Assembly (NCBI GenBank): GCA_041277045.1
Contig: JBGFSY010000001.1
Coordinates: 1,488,001-1,552,000, forward strand
Direction: 5' to 3'
Source of the DNA: Reddybacter sp041277045
GTDB lineage: Bacteria > Pseudomonadota > Gammaproteobacteria > Pseudomonadales > Porticoccaceae
DNA length: 64,000 nt
Notes under the pieces: model-generated
Database searches by the model: none
What the model was told of the DNA's origin: nothing
Seen by the model: the letters and a program-made list of their open reading frames with translations, nothing else
Position numbers and translations under genes: made by a program
In this document: positions 35,857 through 44,460 of the stretch, piece by piece
Position numbering within the stretch: position 1 is the stretch's first letter
Layout of the letters: every line of letters starts with the position of its first letter

Positions 35857-35889
35857 AAAAAACCCGCGTTATTCGACGCGGGTTTTTTT
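35857..35889 (+). terminator. Intrinsic terminator after the crotonase-like gene
   Basis: A 13-bp perfect stem (35857-35869 with 35876-35888), a 6-base loop, and a run of seven T. The A-run on the 5' side means it can work in both directions. Confidence 0.88.
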
Positions 35890-35951
35890 ATGGTATTTGG
35901 TTTTTAAAGGTGTGGCCTGGGCAGCAGAAATTAGGTCTCGCCAGAAACAAC

Positions 35952-35977
35952 AAACCCCGCTTCTAAGAGCAGGGTTT
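35952..35977 (-). terminator. Imperfect terminator-like hairpin downstream of rpsT
   Basis: The arms 35952-35962 and 35967-35977 pair over 10 positions with one mismatch and one G-U. Read on the minus strand it is followed by a T-rich tail (GTTTGTTGTTTC), so it probably ends the rpsT transcript. Confidence 0.5.
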
Positions 35978-35982
35978 ATTGG

Positions 35983-36024
35983 AGCTGAAATAGTCCCCAC
36001 TGTGAGGTGAGGGGTGTTTCAGCT
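35983..36024. repeat. Long interrupted hairpin
   Basis: An 8-bp outer stem (35983-35990 with 36017-36024), an internal loop, and an inner C4/G4 stem (35995-35998 with 36011-36014). No T-run on either side. It is part of a row of inverted repeats between the crotonase-like gene and rpsT. Confidence 0.55.
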
Positions 36025-36042
36025 TTATGGCTTTGCAGTGTG

Positions 36043-36073
36043 CACTTTACTACTTGTATCCAGTAGTAAAGTG
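36043..36073. repeat. Perfect 11-bp inverted repeat
   Basis: The arms 36043-36053 and 36063-36073 are perfect inverted copies with a 9-base loop. No T-run follows. It lies 56 bases after the rpsT stop on the minus strand. Confidence 0.6.
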
Positions 36074-36129
36074 ATTAAAGCATGACTTGTGGTTTTGCTT
36101 GATGGTCCAGCGAAACCGGCAAATTGGCT

Positions 36130-36399
36130 TTAAGCAGACATCGCCTTAATCTTGGTGTTGAGACGACTTTTATGCCGGGCTGCTTTATTCTTGTGCATAA
36201 CACCGCCTTTGTCGGCAATGCGGTCGATAACAGGTACCGCAGCGGTATAGGCGGCTTTGGCTGCTTCGACATCGCCGGATTCAATCGCGACAAGGACTTT
36301 CTTCAAATAGGTGCGGGCCATAGAACGCATGCTGGCGTTGTGCTGACGTCGGTTTTCATTTTGTTTGGCGCGTTTGCGTGCTTGGGGTGAATTTGCCAC
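36130..36399 (-). CDS. rpsT: 30S ribosomal protein S20
   Basis: A small basic protein binding 16S rRNA in the body of the small subunit. The 89 residues are canonical: MANSPQARKRAKQNENRRQH at the start and NKAARHKSRLNTKIK at the end. The start codon is GTG; E. coli rpsT also has a non-ATG start, which there is part of self-regulation, so weak initiation may be conserved on purpose. It has its own promoter at 36444-36472. It is convergent with the crotonase-like gene. Confidence 0.97.
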   Translation of the reverse strand: MANSPQARKRAKQNENRRQHNASMRSMARTYLKKVLVAIESGDVEAAKAAYTAAVPVIDRIADKGGVMHKNKAARHKSRLNTKIKAMSA

Positions 36400-36443
36400 C
36401 TGGCGTGCTCCGTAATAAGTTGAGTCTGATTTCGAGGTCGGGC

Positions 36444-36472
36444 ATTTTACAGCGGGGTTAAATTTATATCAA
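36444..36472 (-). promoter_or_regulatory. Sigma-70 promoter of rpsT
   Basis: On the minus strand, TTGATA (36472-36467) and TAAAAT (36449-36444) are separated by exactly 17 bases. The transcript would start near 36437 and give a leader of about 40 bases. The -35 box touches the end of queG. Confidence 0.75.
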
Positions 36473-36475
36473 TAG

Positions 36476-37594
36476 CTAGAGGCTATCTGTTACGCGCTTA
36501 GCGTGCTGATCCAATGCCCATTGAATATGCTCGCTGACCAGCGATGAGGCGAGAGGCAGCGCCTGCTCCAGAACCTCAACAATTTCAGCCGAAGTCGGTG
36601 CATTGCCTAGGCCGATGGCGAGGTTGCGCTGCCATCTATCGTAGCCAATACGGCGAATAGGCGAGCCGGCAGTGCGCTGTAAGAATTCCTCCTCCGTCCA
36701 CTGAAACAGGGTGGTGAGCTTGCTATTGTCGAGGCTGTGGCGGGGGCGGAAGTCGTTTTCGCCGGTGGCTTTGGCGAAGCGATTCCAGGGACAGATAATC
36801 TGGCAGTCGTCGCAACCGAACACGCGATTGCCTATGGCTGTGCGAAACTCGAGGGGAATGGGGCCTTTATTTTCGATGGTTAGATAGGAAATACAGCGCC
36901 GGGCATCGAGCACATAGGGCTCGGGGAAAGCCTGGGTGGGGCATATTTTAAGACAGGCCCGGCAATTGCCGCATTGTTTTTCAGCGGCGGGGGTATCGGC
37001 GGGCAACTCGAGGCTGGTGTAGAGTTCACCGAGGAAAAACCAGGAACCGGCCTCGCGATTGAGTACCAGGCTGTGCTTGCCGATCCAGCCGAGTCCAGCC
37101 TGCTCGGCAATGGGTTTTTCCATCACCGGGGCGCTGTCGACAAAGGGTCGTTGAATCACTGGCTGTTGGCTGTGCTCCTCGATGCGTTTGGCGAGAGTCG
37201 CCAGACGTTTGCGAATCAGTTTGTGGTAATCACGACCCAGGGCATAGCGCGAAAGATAGGCACTGTCGCCGTCTTTAAGGCGGGCAATCATATCGGTGTC
37301 GGGTGACAGGTAATCCATTCTAACGCTGATAATAGAGGCTGTGCCGGGCAGCAGTTGCTCGGGTCGCCAGCGCTTATCACCGTGTTCGGCCAGCCATTGC
37401 ATCGAGCCATTTAAGCCCTTTGCTAGCCATTGCTGAAGTCGCTCACCCGCCTGTTCAAGGTTGATGTGGGTAAAGCCCACTTGCTGAAAACCCAGTTCGC
37501 AGCCCCAGCGGCGGATATCTTCGCGCAGGTCTACTGGTGTGACTGTGCTGGAGTCAGTGTCGGCAGTGCTTGGCGTATATTGCTTGGCTGACAT
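36476..37594 (-). CDS. queG: Epoxyqueuosine reductase
   Basis: Performs the last step of queuosine synthesis on tRNA, a cobalamin-dependent reduction. Two [4Fe-4S] motifs are visible: CGNCRACLKICPTQAF with a further Cys in DARRCIS, and CDDCQIICPWN. The N-terminal cobalamin region has GRDYHKLIRKRL. The length of 372 residues fits. The C-terminal HEAT-like tail contains RIGYDRWQRNLAIGLGN. It is divergent from nnr with 55 bases between the starts, the conserved arrangement in pseudomonad-like genomes. Confidence 0.93.
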   Translation of the reverse strand: MSAKQYTPSTADTDSSTVTPVDLREDIRRWGCELGFQQVGFTHINLEQAGERLQQWLAKGLNGSMQWLAEHGDKRWRPEQLLPGTASIISVRMDYLSPDTDMIARLKDGDSAYLSRYALGRDYHKLIRKRLATLAKRIEEHSQQPVIQRPFVDSAPVMEKPIAEQAGLGWIGKHSLVLNREAGSWFFLGELYTSLELPADTPAAEKQCGNCRACLKICPTQAFPEPYVLDARRCISYLTIENKGPIPLEFRTAIGNRVFGCDDCQIICPWNRFAKATGENDFRPRHSLDNSKLTTLFQWTEEEFLQRTAGSPIRRIGYDRWQRNLAIGLGNAPTSAEIVEVLEQALPLASSLVSEHIQWALDQHAKRVTDSL

Positions 37595-37649
37595 TGTCGC
37601 AGCGTACTCCGGTTATCGTATAATTCTGCCAGATCTCAGGGAAAAGCGA

Positions 37650-39221
37650 ATGATAAAAATTTCTAATCGGCTCTATACCGCCAGTGCGGTGCGCGAACTC
37701 GATCGCCGGGCCATCGAGGGCGAAGGTATTCCGGGTATTGTACTGATGAAGCGTGCCGGTCGTGAGGCCTTTGACGCGCTACTCGCCCGCTGGCCCGAAC
37801 CGGAGAAAATCACCGTGTTTTGCGGTGGCGGCAATAATGGTGGCGATGGTTACGTTATTGCGGGCCTGGCTCGGCAACAGCTGATCCCCGTTGAAATTAT
37901 TCAGCTGGGCGATGCGCAGAAATTAAGCGGCGATGCGCATCGGGCCTGGGCTTTTGCCAATGCTGAGGGCGTGGTGATGCAGTCCTGGCAGAATTATGAA
38001 TCCAGCGGTGCAGAACTTGCCGGTGGTGTCATCGTTGATGCCTTGCTGGGCACCGGCATTAGTGGCGAGGTGCACGCCGATTATCGCGCCGCTATTACCT
38101 CTATTAATCAGGCGGGTTTGCCGGTATTGGCTGCCGATATTCCCTCCGGCCTGTGCAGTGACACGGGTGCAGTGCTTGGTGTTGCCGTTGAGGCGGCGAT
38201 GACGGTGACTTTTATCGGCACCAAAGTGGGCTTGCTCACGGGCCGTGGCCCCGCTCTGGTTGGCGAATTAAAGTACCGGGATTTGGCTGTTCCAGAAGTT
38301 GTTTATGATGACTCAGCAGATAAACCCATGCCCCTGGCAGCGCAGCGGCTTGAACTGAAATCATTACTGGCGGCTTTCCCTCAACGCGAACGCGATGCTC
38401 ACAAAGGCCGCTTTGGCCATGTGCTAGTTATCGGTGGCGATAAGGGCTACGGCGGAGCGGTGGTGATGGCGGCGGAAGCGGCACTGCGAGTCGGTGCAGG
38501 TCTGGTTAGTGTTGCCACTCGTCCGGAACATGTACCCGCACTACTGGCGCGTCGCCCTGAATTAATGGTTAAGGGTGTTACCTCGGGCCAGGAACTGGAG
38601 CCGTTTTTACAGGGCCCAACGCTTATTGTGATTGGCCCTGGCCTGGGTCGCTCGCCCTGGTCGGAGCAGATGTTACAAAAGGCGATTGGCAGTGGCTTGC
38701 CCATGGTGGTGGATGCCGATGCCCTGAATATTCTTAGCAAGGGCCGAGTTGGGGCTAATGCGAGAGTTGGTGGCGGTGGTGATTCCAGTAGCTGGATATT
38801 AACTCCCCATCCGGGCGAAGCGGCACGTTTATTGGGGTGTGCCAATGCCGATATTCAGGCCGACCGATTGGCGGCTTGTCGTGAAATAGCCGATAAATAT
38901 TCAGCAACTGTACTGTTAAAAGGTGCCGGTACACTCATCACTGATTCTGTAATGAATAGTGATAAAGGTAGTGCGGATGGGCGGCCGCTATGGCTTTGCC
39001 CCTACGGTAACCCCGGTATGGCCAGTGGCGGCATGGGTGATGTGCTGGCGGGTGTTATCGGCGGCTTATTGGCTCAGGGTTTAGATGCCTCGATCGCGAC
39101 CTGTTTGGGGGCCTGTCTGCATAGCGTGGCGGCAGACAGAGCCGCTGAAGAAAACGGAGAAAAAGGTCTACTGGCAAGTGACCTATTCACCCCTCTGCGA
39201 CATTTGGTCAATGCCCGGTGA
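37650..39221 (+). CDS. nnr: Bifunctional NAD(P)H-hydrate epimerase / ADP-dependent dehydratase
   Basis: Repairs damaged NAD(P)HX. The N-terminal epimerase (YjeF_N, about 1-215) has FCGGGNNGGDGYVIAGLA and DALLGTGISG. The C-terminal dehydratase (about 230-520) has HKGRFGHVLVIGGDKGYGGA and the NPGMASGGMGDVLAG nucleotide loop. The frame is open for 37 codons upstream, over the queG start, but ATG 37650 with AGGGA upstream is the sensible start (523 residues). It overlaps tsaE by 4 bases. Confidence 0.93.
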   Translation: MIKISNRLYTASAVRELDRRAIEGEGIPGIVLMKRAGREAFDALLARWPEPEKITVFCGGGNNGGDGYVIAGLARQQLIPVEIIQLGDAQKLSGDAHRAWAFANAEGVVMQSWQNYESSGAELAGGVIVDALLGTGISGEVHADYRAAITSINQAGLPVLAADIPSGLCSDTGAVLGVAVEAAMTVTFIGTKVGLLTGRGPALVGELKYRDLAVPEVVYDDSADKPMPLAAQRLELKSLLAAFPQRERDAHKGRFGHVLVIGGDKGYGGAVVMAAEAALRVGAGLVSVATRPEHVPALLARRPELMVKGVTSGQELEPFLQGPTLIVIGPGLGRSPWSEQMLQKAIGSGLPMVVDADALNILSKGRVGANARVGGGGDSSSWILTPHPGEAARLLGCANADIQADRLAACREIADKYSATVLLKGAGTLITDSVMNSDKGSADGRPLWLCPYGNPGMASGGMGDVLAGVIGGLLAQGLDASIATCLGACLHSVAADRAAEENGEKGLLASDLFTPLRHLVNAR

Positions 39222-39751
39222 GTTTAAGTTGTGAGCTTGATGTCGACTCCGAGGCGGCCATGGTTGCCTTTGGTGAGGCTCTGGGTGATGTGTTATCGGC
39301 GCTGAGTTGCCAGGCGGCAGCTGTTATTTACCTGCAGGGCGATCTGGGTGCGGGCAAAACTACGCTTTGTCGCGGTGTACTGCAGGCCCATGGCCATAGT
39401 GGGGCGGTAAAAAGCCCGACTTATACTCTGGTGGAGCCTTATGAATTGCCGGGTACCAGGGTTTATCATTTTGACCTCTACCGCCTTGGTGACCCGGAAG
39501 AGCTGGAATACATGGGTATCAGAGATTATTTTGAGCCGGGCAATATTTGTTTGATTGAATGGCCAGACAGGGGGCGGGGTATACTGCAGGCAGCGGATCT
39601 GGAGGTTACGATTTCTGTGCTCCCTGAGGGGCGACACCTGAGATTGACCCCGTATACAGTCCAGGGCGAGGCCGTGGTTGTCGGGGTGCGCTCGAGCCTT
39701 ACAGCTAGTAGAATTCGAGGTATAACCATCAGTGAGGAAGCGCAGTGCTGA
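39218..39751 (+). CDS. tsaE: tRNA threonylcarbamoyladenosine biosynthesis protein TsaE
   Basis: The ATPase of the TsaBDE complex that makes t6A37 on ANN-decoding tRNAs. Walker A GDLGAGKTT is at 41-49; PTYTLVEPYE and YHFDLYRLGDPEELEYMG are family motifs, the latter with the DLYRL catalytic segment; CLIEWPDRG is the Walker B-like strand. The C-terminal extension makes it 177 residues, a little longer than usual. It starts at GTG overlapping nnr (4 bases) and itself overlaps amiB by 7 bases. Confidence 0.93.
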   Translation: MSLSCELDVDSEAAMVAFGEALGDVLSALSCQAAAVIYLQGDLGAGKTTLCRGVLQAHGHSGAVKSPTYTLVEPYELPGTRVYHFDLYRLGDPEELEYMGIRDYFEPGNICLIEWPDRGRGILQAADLEVTISVLPEGRHLRLTPYTVQGEAVVVGVRSSLTASRIRGITISEEAQC

Positions 39752-41145
39752 GCTTGACTGAAAAAGAAACTACCGCTGACCGCCCAGGTGCAATGGTCGG
39801 TTCGCGCCTGTTGCTGTTACTGTGTTTTTTTTGCATTAGCCTTGTGCTGAATTCGCCTTTTGTTTCAGCTGCAGGATCGAGTGCGTCGAAAACGACAATT
39901 AAAAGTGTGCGTTTGTGGCGCGCACCGGATCATACGCGGTTGGTGTTTGATTTATCCGGCACCGTTGAGCACAAAATGTTTACCCTCGACAATCCTCAGC
40001 GTCTGGTCATTGATGTTAAACACACCGCCTTTGCGACCAAGCCCTCTCAGTTAAAGCTCGCCAATACCCCAATTACCGAATTGCGCAGCGCTCAATTTGA
40101 CGGCGATAGCCTGCGCATCGTCCTTGAATTACGGGAGAAAATTAATCCTCGCAGCTTTGTACTGGAACGCAATGAACAGTATGGCGACCGGCTGGTGATC
40201 GATTTATATGACCGCGCCAAACAAACGGAAAAAACTGTTGGCGATGCCCTCGCGGGCCAGAAAAATCGCGATATTATTATCGCCATTGACGCCGGCCACG
40301 GTGGTGAAGACCCGGGCGCTCTTGGCCCCAGGCGCCTGCGTGAGAAAAACGTGGTACTGGCTATCAGTCGCGCTATGCAGGGCATGGTCAACCGCGAGTC
40401 AGGTTTTCGTGCGGTGATGGTGCGCAATGGCGACTACTATATTCCCCTGCGCAAACGCACTGATATCGCTCGTAAACATCGGGCCGACCTAATGATTTCA
40501 ATCCACGCCGATGCCTTTAATCAGGCCTCGGCGAACGGTGCTTCGGTCTACGCACTGTCAACTCGCAGCGCCAGTAGTGAGACGGCAAGTTATCTGGCGA
40601 AGCGAGAAAATCGTGCCGATTTAATTGGTGGTGTGGGGGTGCTCAGCCTTTTCGATAAGGATAAGGTGCTGGCAGGCGTGTTACTCGATCTGTCGATGAC
40701 AGCAACGCTGGAAAGTAGTCTGGGTGTTGGTACACAAGTGCTTAAGTCTCTGGATGGTGTGACTCGTCTGCATAAAAAACGCGTTGAGCAGGCCGGCTTT
40801 GTGGTGTTGAAGTCACCGGATATCCCCTCGATTTTGATTGAGACAGGGTTTATTTCCAATCCCAAAGAGGCGCGCCGGCTGTCCCAGCCCGCTTATCAGC
40901 AGAAAATGGCGAAGGCTATCTTTACTGGAGTGAAGCGCTATTATAAGCACAAGCCACCGGCGGGTACTTTACTCGCCGAGCGCAAGCGCAAATCGGGAAC
41001 GGTGCATGTTATTGCCCGGGGTGACACCCTGTCAGATATTGCCCATCGCTATCGTGTATCGGTTGGCGATTTGCGCAGTTACAATAGGCTTAAATCAACG
41101 CGTATCAAGATTGGTCAGCGTATTAAAATCCCCATTTCCTCCTAA
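39745..41145 (+). CDS. amiB: N-acetylmuramoyl-L-alanine amidase with AMIN and LysM domains (AmiB type)
   Basis: A periplasmic zinc amidase that splits septal peptidoglycan during daughter-cell separation. A membrane/signal segment (about 21-44) is followed by an AMIN domain (about 50-140), the Amidase_3 catalytic domain (about 170-395) with IAIDAGHGGEDPGALG, REKNVVL, ISIHADAF and ILIETGFISN, which hold the zinc ligands and catalytic Glu, and a C-terminal LysM (about 422-464, VIARGDTLSDIAHRY). The GTG start lies in the end of tsaE. The order tsaE-amiB-mutL is conserved. Confidence 0.93.
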   Translation: MLSLTEKETTADRPGAMVGSRLLLLLCFFCISLVLNSPFVSAAGSSASKTTIKSVRLWRAPDHTRLVFDLSGTVEHKMFTLDNPQRLVIDVKHTAFATKPSQLKLANTPITELRSAQFDGDSLRIVLELREKINPRSFVLERNEQYGDRLVIDLYDRAKQTEKTVGDALAGQKNRDIIIAIDAGHGGEDPGALGPRRLREKNVVLAISRAMQGMVNRESGFRAVMVRNGDYYIPLRKRTDIARKHRADLMISIHADAFNQASANGASVYALSTRSASSETASYLAKRENRADLIGGVGVLSLFDKDKVLAGVLLDLSMTATLESSLGVGTQVLKSLDGVTRLHKKRVEQAGFVVLKSPDIPSILIETGFISNPKEARRLSQPAYQQKMAKAIFTGVKRYYKHKPPAGTLLAERKRKSGTVHVIARGDTLSDIAHRYRVSVGDLRSYNRLKSTRIKIGQRIKIPISS

Positions 41146-41170
41146 GAAAGCGCCTGAGTCTTTATTTTTA

Positions 41171-43018
41171 ATGTCACGTATTCATTTATTAAGTCCACGT
41201 CTGGCTAACCAGATTGCCGCCGGGGAGGTGGTCGAGCGCCCGGCCTCTGTGGTTAAAGAGTTACTCGAAAACAGCCTCGACGCCGGTGCTGACACTGTCG
41301 ATATCGATATTGAACAGGGCGGTATTAAACGAGTGCGGATTCGCGATAATGGCAGCGGTATCGAAAAGGATGACCTGCCCCTGGCTATTAGCCGTCACGC
41401 CACCAGTAAAATTCTCGCTTTGGAAGATCTCGAAGCCGTGGGTACCCTCGGTTTTCGCGGCGAGGCCCTGGCCAGTGTCGCCTCCGTTTCGCGGCTATCT
41501 CTGAGCAGTAATACCCAGAGCGAAGGCGCTGGCTGGCTGGCTCGCTGTGAAGGGCGGGATATGACGGTGGGTGTCGAGCCGACGGCCCATCCTCGGGGCA
41601 CTAGCGTTGATGTGCGCGACCTGTTTTTTAATACCCCGGCGCGGCGTAAGTTCCTGCGCACCGAAAAAACCGAATATGGGCGCATTGATGATGTGGTCAA
41701 GAAATTGGCCCTCAGCCATTTCAATGTCGCCTTTAATTTGCGCCACAACAATAAATCAGCTCGCCGTTTCCCCGCTGCCACCACGCAGCTGGAGCAGGAG
41801 CGTCGCGTCGCGGCTGTCTGCGGCCCGGCGTTTATGGAGCAGGCACGCTTCTTTAATACCGCGGTTGGCGACTTGCGTTTATGGGGCTGGCTGGGCGCGC
41901 CGACCTTTTCGCGCAGCCAGGCCGATTTGCAGTACTTCTTTGTTAACGGCCGTAGCATTCGCGACAAAGTGGTGAGCCACGCCGTGCGCCAGGCCTATCA
42001 GGATGTGCTCTATCACGGTCGCCATCCGGCCTATGTGTTATTTCTGGAATTGCCGGCCACCGATGTCGACGTCAATGTGCACCCCACCAAGCACGAAGTG
42101 CGCTTTCGTGAGAGCCGTACGGTGCATGGTTTTCTCTACGGCTCACTGTCGCGCATTGTTGCGGAAATGGGGCCGGGTCGGGACGAGGGCGAGCAGTCAT
42201 CGGGCGTTTTGGCGGGCGTGCCTGTTGCGGGTGTCGCCGCAGGAGAGTCTGACGCGGCGACGATGGGGCAGGGTGGTAAGCCCTTGCCCTATCAGCACCC
42301 GGTGGCTTTCTCCTCTCGTGAGCGCGGCTCGGTCCGCGATCAGATGTCGGTTTATCAGCTGCCTGAACAATCGGCTGGGGCTGGGGGCGCGACAAATAAT
42401 GGCGTGCAAAACGCCGTCGCTGAGCAGGCTGAAATCCCGCCACTGGGTTATGCTCTCAGTCAATTGCGCGGCATTTTTATTCTTGCCGAAAATCGCGAGG
42501 GGCTGGTGCTGGTCGATATGCACGCCGCCCACGAGCGCATTACCTACGAGCAAATGAAAACGGCCTACGAAAGTGTCGGTGTCGCCGCTCAGCCTCTATT
42601 GGTGCCCGAGGCCTTGGCGGTGAGTGAAAAAGAAGCGGATTGTGCCGAGGGTCATTTGGCCTTGTTTGAAACTCTGGGCATCACCCTGCAGCGTGCCGGG
42701 CCGGAGAGCCTGATGGTGCGGGCCGTACCCGCCCTGTTGCGTGGTGCCGATGTCGAGCCGCTGATTAGAGATGTGCTCGCCGATTTACTCACCCACGGCA
42801 CCACGCGGCGCATTGAAGAACAAATCAATGAAATTTTATCGACCATGGCTTGCCACGGTTCGGTGCGTGCGGGTCGGCAATTAACACTCACAGAAATGAA
42901 CGCCCTGCTGCGTGAAATGGAAGCGACGGAGCGCAGTGGCCAGTGTAATCATGGTCGCCCCACCTGGACTCAGTTGTCGATGAGTGAGCTTGATGGCCTG
43001 TTTATGCGAGGGCGCTAG
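41171..43018 (+). CDS. mutL: DNA mismatch repair protein MutL
   Basis: Couples mismatch recognition by MutS to strand removal. The GHKL ATPase domain (about 1-330) has NQIAAGEVVERPASVVKELL, ENSLDAGA and GFRGEALASVASVSR. The C-terminal dimerisation domain contains DMHAAHERITYE at 449-460, which fits the endonuclease motif DxHA(x)2E(x)4E, together with ACHGSVRAG and CNHGRPT. So this MutL probably nicks DNA itself, unlike the E. coli protein. A long upstream extension from 41006 is open but overlaps amiB; ATG 41171 gives the canonical start (615 residues). Confidence 0.96.
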   Translation: MSRIHLLSPRLANQIAAGEVVERPASVVKELLENSLDAGADTVDIDIEQGGIKRVRIRDNGSGIEKDDLPLAISRHATSKILALEDLEAVGTLGFRGEALASVASVSRLSLSSNTQSEGAGWLARCEGRDMTVGVEPTAHPRGTSVDVRDLFFNTPARRKFLRTEKTEYGRIDDVVKKLALSHFNVAFNLRHNNKSARRFPAATTQLEQERRVAAVCGPAFMEQARFFNTAVGDLRLWGWLGAPTFSRSQADLQYFFVNGRSIRDKVVSHAVRQAYQDVLYHGRHPAYVLFLELPATDVDVNVHPTKHEVRFRESRTVHGFLYGSLSRIVAEMGPGRDEGEQSSGVLAGVPVAGVAAGESDAATMGQGGKPLPYQHPVAFSSRERGSVRDQMSVYQLPEQSAGAGGATNNGVQNAVAEQAEIPPLGYALSQLRGIFILAENREGLVLVDMHAAHERITYEQMKTAYESVGVAAQPLLVPEALAVSEKEADCAEGHLALFETLGITLQRAGPESLMVRAVPALLRGADVEPLIRDVLADLLTHGTTRRIEEQINEILSTMACHGSVRAGRQLTLTEMNALLREMEATERSGQCNHGRPTWTQLSMSELDGLFMRGR

Positions 43019-44040
43019 TGGTGGTTGATAATTTAGGGGCTGATCAGCGCCCGCCGGTTATTTTTTTAATGGGTCCGACAGCCTCGGGTAAAACCGATCT
43101 GGCCATACAGCTTTGCAAGGCCTTGCCCTGCGACATTATTAGCGTTGATTCCTCCCAGGTGTACCGCCGCATGGATATCGGCACCGCAAAGCCCGAGCCT
43201 GAGGTGCTGCGTGACTCGCCCCATCGCCTGATTGATATTTGCGACCCGGTTGATGCCTATTCCGTCGGTGAATTTCTGCACGATGCCCGTCGTGAAATTG
43301 ACGCGATTAGCGCAGCCGGACGCATTCCCCTGCTGGTTGGCGGCACCATGTTGTATTTTAAAGCTCTGCGCGAAGGCATTGCCGACCTGCCGCCTGCTAA
43401 TGAAAAAATCCGTGCGGAAATTGAGCTTCAAGCTGCCGACAAGGGCTGGCCCTTTGTCCACGCTTTACTGGCTGAGGTTGACCCGGAGGGTGCGGCAGCC
43501 ATTCACCCCAACCATTCACAGCGCATTTCGCGGGCGCTCGAGGTTTATCGCGTCAGTGGTCTGCCTCTGTCACAGCTTATAAAACAGCAGTTGGAAAAGG
43601 GTTGCGGTGTGCCGTCGCTCGAGAAAGATTACGGCATCGTTCAGCTGGCGCTAATACCGACCGACCGGGCAGCATTGCATCAGCGCATCGAACAGCGTTT
43701 TAACGCCATGCTTGATGAGGGCTTTGTCGATGAGGTGAAAGCCCTGCGCCAGCGCGGTGATCTGGACACTGATTTACCGGCAGTGCGCGCCGTGGGCTAT
43801 CGCCAGATCTGGGCCTATCTCGATGGTAAGTGTACTTACGACGAAATGCAGGCCCGTGGCGTGGCGGCGACCCGTCAGCTGGCCAAGCGGCAGTTAACCT
43901 GGCTGCGTGGCTGGACTGATTTATATCGTTTGGAGCTTGATTTCGCGCAGGATGGTAGTACTCAGGCTGACGATGATATTTTATCGAAAGTACTAGAAAT
44001 TTTGCAAAGTAGCGCCGTATACAAAAACGTCGCCGGGTAG
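43018..44040 (+). CDS. miaA: tRNA dimethylallyltransferase
   Basis: Adds the isopentenyl group to A37 of tRNAs reading UNN codons. The P-loop GPTASGKT is at 19-26, with DSSQVYRRMDIGTAKP and LVGGTMLYFKAL as further family motifs and KRQLTWLRGW near the end. It starts with GTG on the last base of the mutL stop, so the two are coupled. The length of 340 residues is slightly above average. hfq follows after 163 bases. Confidence 0.96.
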   Translation: MVVDNLGADQRPPVIFLMGPTASGKTDLAIQLCKALPCDIISVDSSQVYRRMDIGTAKPEPEVLRDSPHRLIDICDPVDAYSVGEFLHDARREIDAISAAGRIPLLVGGTMLYFKALREGIADLPPANEKIRAEIELQAADKGWPFVHALLAEVDPEGAAAIHPNHSQRISRALEVYRVSGLPLSQLIKQQLEKGCGVPSLEKDYGIVQLALIPTDRAALHQRIEQRFNAMLDEGFVDEVKALRQRGDLDTDLPAVRAVGYRQIWAYLDGKCTYDEMQARGVAATRQLAKRQLTWLRGWTDLYRLELDFAQDGSTQADDDILSKVLEILQSSAVYKNVAG

Positions 44041-44203
44041 TATCATGTGCGGCTCAGTTTGGCGGTGGTGGAACGGGCTATTTGGTCCAGTGTTATTGCC
44101 ATTGTCATATGTTATTTGCGTCTACGGCTAGACTCTTCTTTACTAAGGGTTCAAGCCTTTCATTTAGACGCTTTTCATCGCTCAACCTTTTGGGAGAACA
44201 ACC

Positions 44204-44452
44204 ATGTCAAAGGGGCATAATCTACAAGACCCTTTCCTCAACGTCTTGCGCAAAGAGCGTATTCCTGTATCAATCTTTCTGGTCAACGGCATTAAGCTGC
44301 AAGGCCAGGTCGAGTCCTTTGATCAGTTTGTTGTGCTACTCAAAAATACCGTCAGCCAGATGGTTTACAAGCATGCTATATCGACGGTGGTGCCATCGCG
44401 CCCCGTCAAGCTGCCTATGGCCGTTCCTAGTGAAGAGGAAGTGGACGATTAG
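44204..44452 (+). CDS. hfq: RNA chaperone Hfq
   Basis: A hexameric Sm-like protein that pairs small RNAs with mRNAs. The 82 residues contain both Sm motifs: LVNGIKLQGQVESFDQFVVLL and the KHAISTVVPSRPV segment. The N-terminus GHNLQDPFLNVLRKE carries the proximal-face Gln8-type residue. The C-terminal tail is short and acidic, as in pseudomonads. GGGAG lies upstream. hflX starts 8 bases after its stop. Confidence 0.98.
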   Translation: MSKGHNLQDPFLNVLRKERIPVSIFLVNGIKLQGQVESFDQFVVLLKNTVSQMVYKHAISTVVPSRPVKLPMAVPSEEEVDD

Positions 44453-44460
44453 GGGGCTGT

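Noticed and set aside
41006..41170. 55-residue extension of MutL
   Set aside because: It overlaps the end of amiB in another frame and the known MutL start MSRIHLL is at 41171.
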